DNA of 64,000 bases from Candidatus Acidiferrales bacterium. GTDB taxonomy: Bacteria; Acidobacteriota; Terriglobia; Acidiferrales; UBA7541. Below the pieces are notes generated by a model. It searched no databases. It had not been told where the DNA came from and saw nothing but the letters and a program-made list of their open reading frames with translations. Of this stretch, positions 62,646 through 64,000 are shown in pieces. Made by a program: the position numbers and the translations under genes. The stretch is from the NCBI GenBank assembly GCA_035934015.1, contig DASYYH010000016.1, positions 186,001-250,000 on the forward strand, written 5' to 3'. Position 1 is the stretch's first letter. Every line of letters begins with the position of its first letter.

Positions 62646-63617
62646 ATGACTGAATCGGCCCAGGTCGTCGGCATCGGCAGTTGCACCGTGGATTATTTCG
62701 CTATCGTCCCCCGCCTGCTCGGCCCCGACGAAAAAACCAACGCCGACCGCCTGGAAATTCACGCTGGCGGCGTCACTGCCAATAATCTCACGCAGGTCGC
62801 GCGCCTCGGCGCCAGCGCCGGATGGCTCGGCCTCCTCGGCGACGATGACAACGGCCAGATCATCCGCAAAGCCTTCGCCGATGACGGTATGGATTTATCC
62901 GGAATTGAAATCGTGAAGGGCGAGCGCTCCTCCCTCACCTGGATTCCCGTCGACGCCGCAGGCGAGCGCTGCATTTATATGTTTCCCAACGTCACCGGAA
63001 AAATCAGCGTGCATCAGGTGCGCGCACGCTTCGCGCCGCACATCAAAGCGGCGAAGCATTTTCATACCGAAGCTTCTCAACTGCCTATCGCTCCCGTCCG
63101 CGAAGCCATGCAAATTGCCCACGACGCTGGCGTGCGGGTGCTCTTCGATCTCGATGTCGCTCCGAGTTTTTTCTGCGCCATGAACCTCGGCACGCAAGAG
63201 CAGCTGACCGCAGCGCTGAAATTAGTGGACGTGCTCAAGCCATGCAAAGCCGCTGCACGCGAATTGACCGGCGAAGAAGATTACGAGCGCATCGCGCAGA
63301 GCTTGCTCGCCCATGGCCCCAGGCTCGTTGCCGTGACCATGGGTTCGAATGGCTGCCTCATTGCCACGAAAGACAAGATGGTGCATGTGCCGGCATTTTC
63401 CGTGAAAGTGCAAGACACGACCGGCGCCGGCGACGCTTTCATGGGCGGCCTCTCCTATGGCCTGCTTCAGGGCTGGGACCTCAATCGCGTCGGCTCATTC
63501 GCAAACGCATGTGCAGCGCTTTGTTGCATGAGAATCGGCGCGCGCGCCATGTCCCGCCACGACGAAGTCGTCTCGTTGATTCGTTCGCAGCGGCCCGCCG
63601 CAGCCGTGGGGCTCTAA
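62646..63617 (+). CDS. PfkB/ribokinase-family sugar kinase
   Basis: A 323-residue kinase with GGVTANNLTQVARLG near the N-terminus and the anion-hole/catalytic-base motif DTTGAGDAFMGGL near 258-270, where the Asp of GAGD is the base. It phosphorylates a sugar or nucleoside. AAGGAG lies 5 nt before the ATG. The following sugar-transporter-like gene starts 18 nt after the stop, suggesting an uptake and phosphorylation unit. Confidence 0.92.
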   Translation: MTESAQVVGIGSCTVDYFAIVPRLLGPDEKTNADRLEIHAGGVTANNLTQVARLGASAGWLGLLGDDDNGQIIRKAFADDGMDLSGIEIVKGERSSLTWIPVDAAGERCIYMFPNVTGKISVHQVRARFAPHIKAAKHFHTEASQLPIAPVREAMQIAHDAGVRVLFDLDVAPSFFCAMNLGTQEQLTAALKLVDVLKPCKAAARELTGEEDYERIAQSLLAHGPRLVAVTMGSNGCLIATKDKMVHVPAFSVKVQDTTGAGDAFMGGLSYGLLQGWDLNRVGSFANACAALCCMRIGARAMSRHDEVVSLIRSQRPAAAVGL

Positions 63618-63635
63618 ACCGGTGCGCTAAGAAGA

Positions 63636-64000
63636 ATGTTCACGCCGCATAATTTTTCCGTCGCACTTTTGATGATGATGACCAGCGCGGTTTGCTGGGG
63701 CTCCTGGGCCAACACGTACAAAGGCGTGAAAAATTACCGCTTCGAACTTTTCTACTGGGACTACGCCATTGGCATTTTCCTGACTTCCCTGATTCTCGCT
63801 CTGACCATGGGCAGCGCCCAAGGCGGCGGCTCCAGTTTTCTCGCGAACCTGCAAACAGCCGACCGCTCGAACATGTTCTACGCAATGGCCGGCGGCATGG
63901 TCTTCAATCTTGCGAATCTGTTGCTCGTCGCTGGAATCGATATGGCCGGACTGGCGATTGCGTTCCCCGTCTCAATCGGCATCGCCCTCGTCGTCGGCAC
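63636..64000 (+). CDS. GRP/ureide-permease-like sugar transporter, N-terminal part (cut by right edge)
   Basis: The visible 121 residues begin MFTPHNFSVALLMMMTSAVC with about four helices (SVALLMMMTSAVCWGSWA; DYAIGIFLTSLILALTM; GGMVFNLANLLLVAGIDMA). AVCWGSWANTYKG and AFPVSIGIALVVG are typical of GRP/ureide-permease relatives of the drug/metabolite superfamily. The gene continues past the window. Close spacing to the kinase supports joint function. Confidence 0.75.
   Translation, partial: MFTPHNFSVALLMMMTSAVCWGSWANTYKGVKNYRFELFYWDYAIGIFLTSLILALTMGSAQGGGSSFLANLQTADRSNMFYAMAGGMVFNLANLLLVAGIDMAGLAIAFPVSIGIALVVG

Noticed and set aside
1-64000. tRNA or rRNA genes
   Set aside because: No T-loop plus acceptor-stem pattern or conserved rRNA segment was seen on reading; a tRNAscan run would settle it.

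Overview
The window is a high-GC, gene-dense chromosomal stretch. My best guess is a member of the Acidobacteriota. This is inferred from style rather than from any marker gene: several NtrC-type regulators, a Ycf48-like propeller, TPR and glycine-zipper envelope proteins, an FHA-GAF-SpoIIE phosphatase, and dispersed repeats of the GTCATTCCGAGCGAG kind. I saw no rRNA, tRNA or CRISPR array.

Layout. 1-3885 (minus): an operon of an HlyD-type adaptor, a TPR protein and dTDP-sugar genes (rfbA, rfbC-like, rfbB cut by the left edge). 4159-6092 (plus): a NatA/NatB-like ABC exporter. 6120-9217: a lower-GC island bounded by 16/17-matching inverted repeats. It carries an AAA ATPase, an IS1-like DDE transposase and a Cas2/SinR-like protein behind a strongly structured leader. 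9261-16160 (plus): an ABC-2 exporter whose ATPase is separated from its two permeases by an aromatic-amino-acid-decarboxylase-like enzyme and a TPR protein. 16260-22769: signalling genes, namely a SpoIIE-type phosphatase, a DUF4242 protein, a hybrid kinase, a HisKA-only protein and an NtrC regulator. 23147-28134 (minus): envelope proteins (glycine-zipper lipoprotein, Ycf48-like propeller, OmpA/PKD barrel). 28445-32357 (plus): a second sigma-54 two-component pair with a lipoprotein. 32563-37738: small secreted proteins, a ThiO-like oxidase, a polysaccharide deacetylase and small conserved hypotheticals. 37785-43850 (minus): an operon of a secreted protein, an oligopeptide-type binding protein and an NtrY/NtrX-like pair. 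44074-46353 (minus): an SPFH protein and an L,D-transpeptidase. 46546-55500 (plus): an M50-CBS protease, then an OmpR/CusS-like pair, TolC, adaptor and RND pump. 55548-59499: beta-barrel-like proteins, a nucleoside hydrolase containing an in-frame repeat, and small membrane proteins. 59500-60262: a repeat-rich gap. 60263-62010 (minus): a PaeR7I/XhoI-like restriction-modification pair. 62646-64000: a PfkB sugar kinase and a GRP/ureide-permease-like transporter cut by the right edge.

The least explained parts are the inverted-repeat island (6120-9217), the R-M pair whose methylase class does not match the one I remember for XhoI/PaeR7I, and a dispersed 69-bp-spaced TTCTAATCG repeat found at 11899-12187 and 62358-62435. 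Several genes have a TANNNT -10 box only 6-10 nt before the ATG, which suggests leaderless transcripts.
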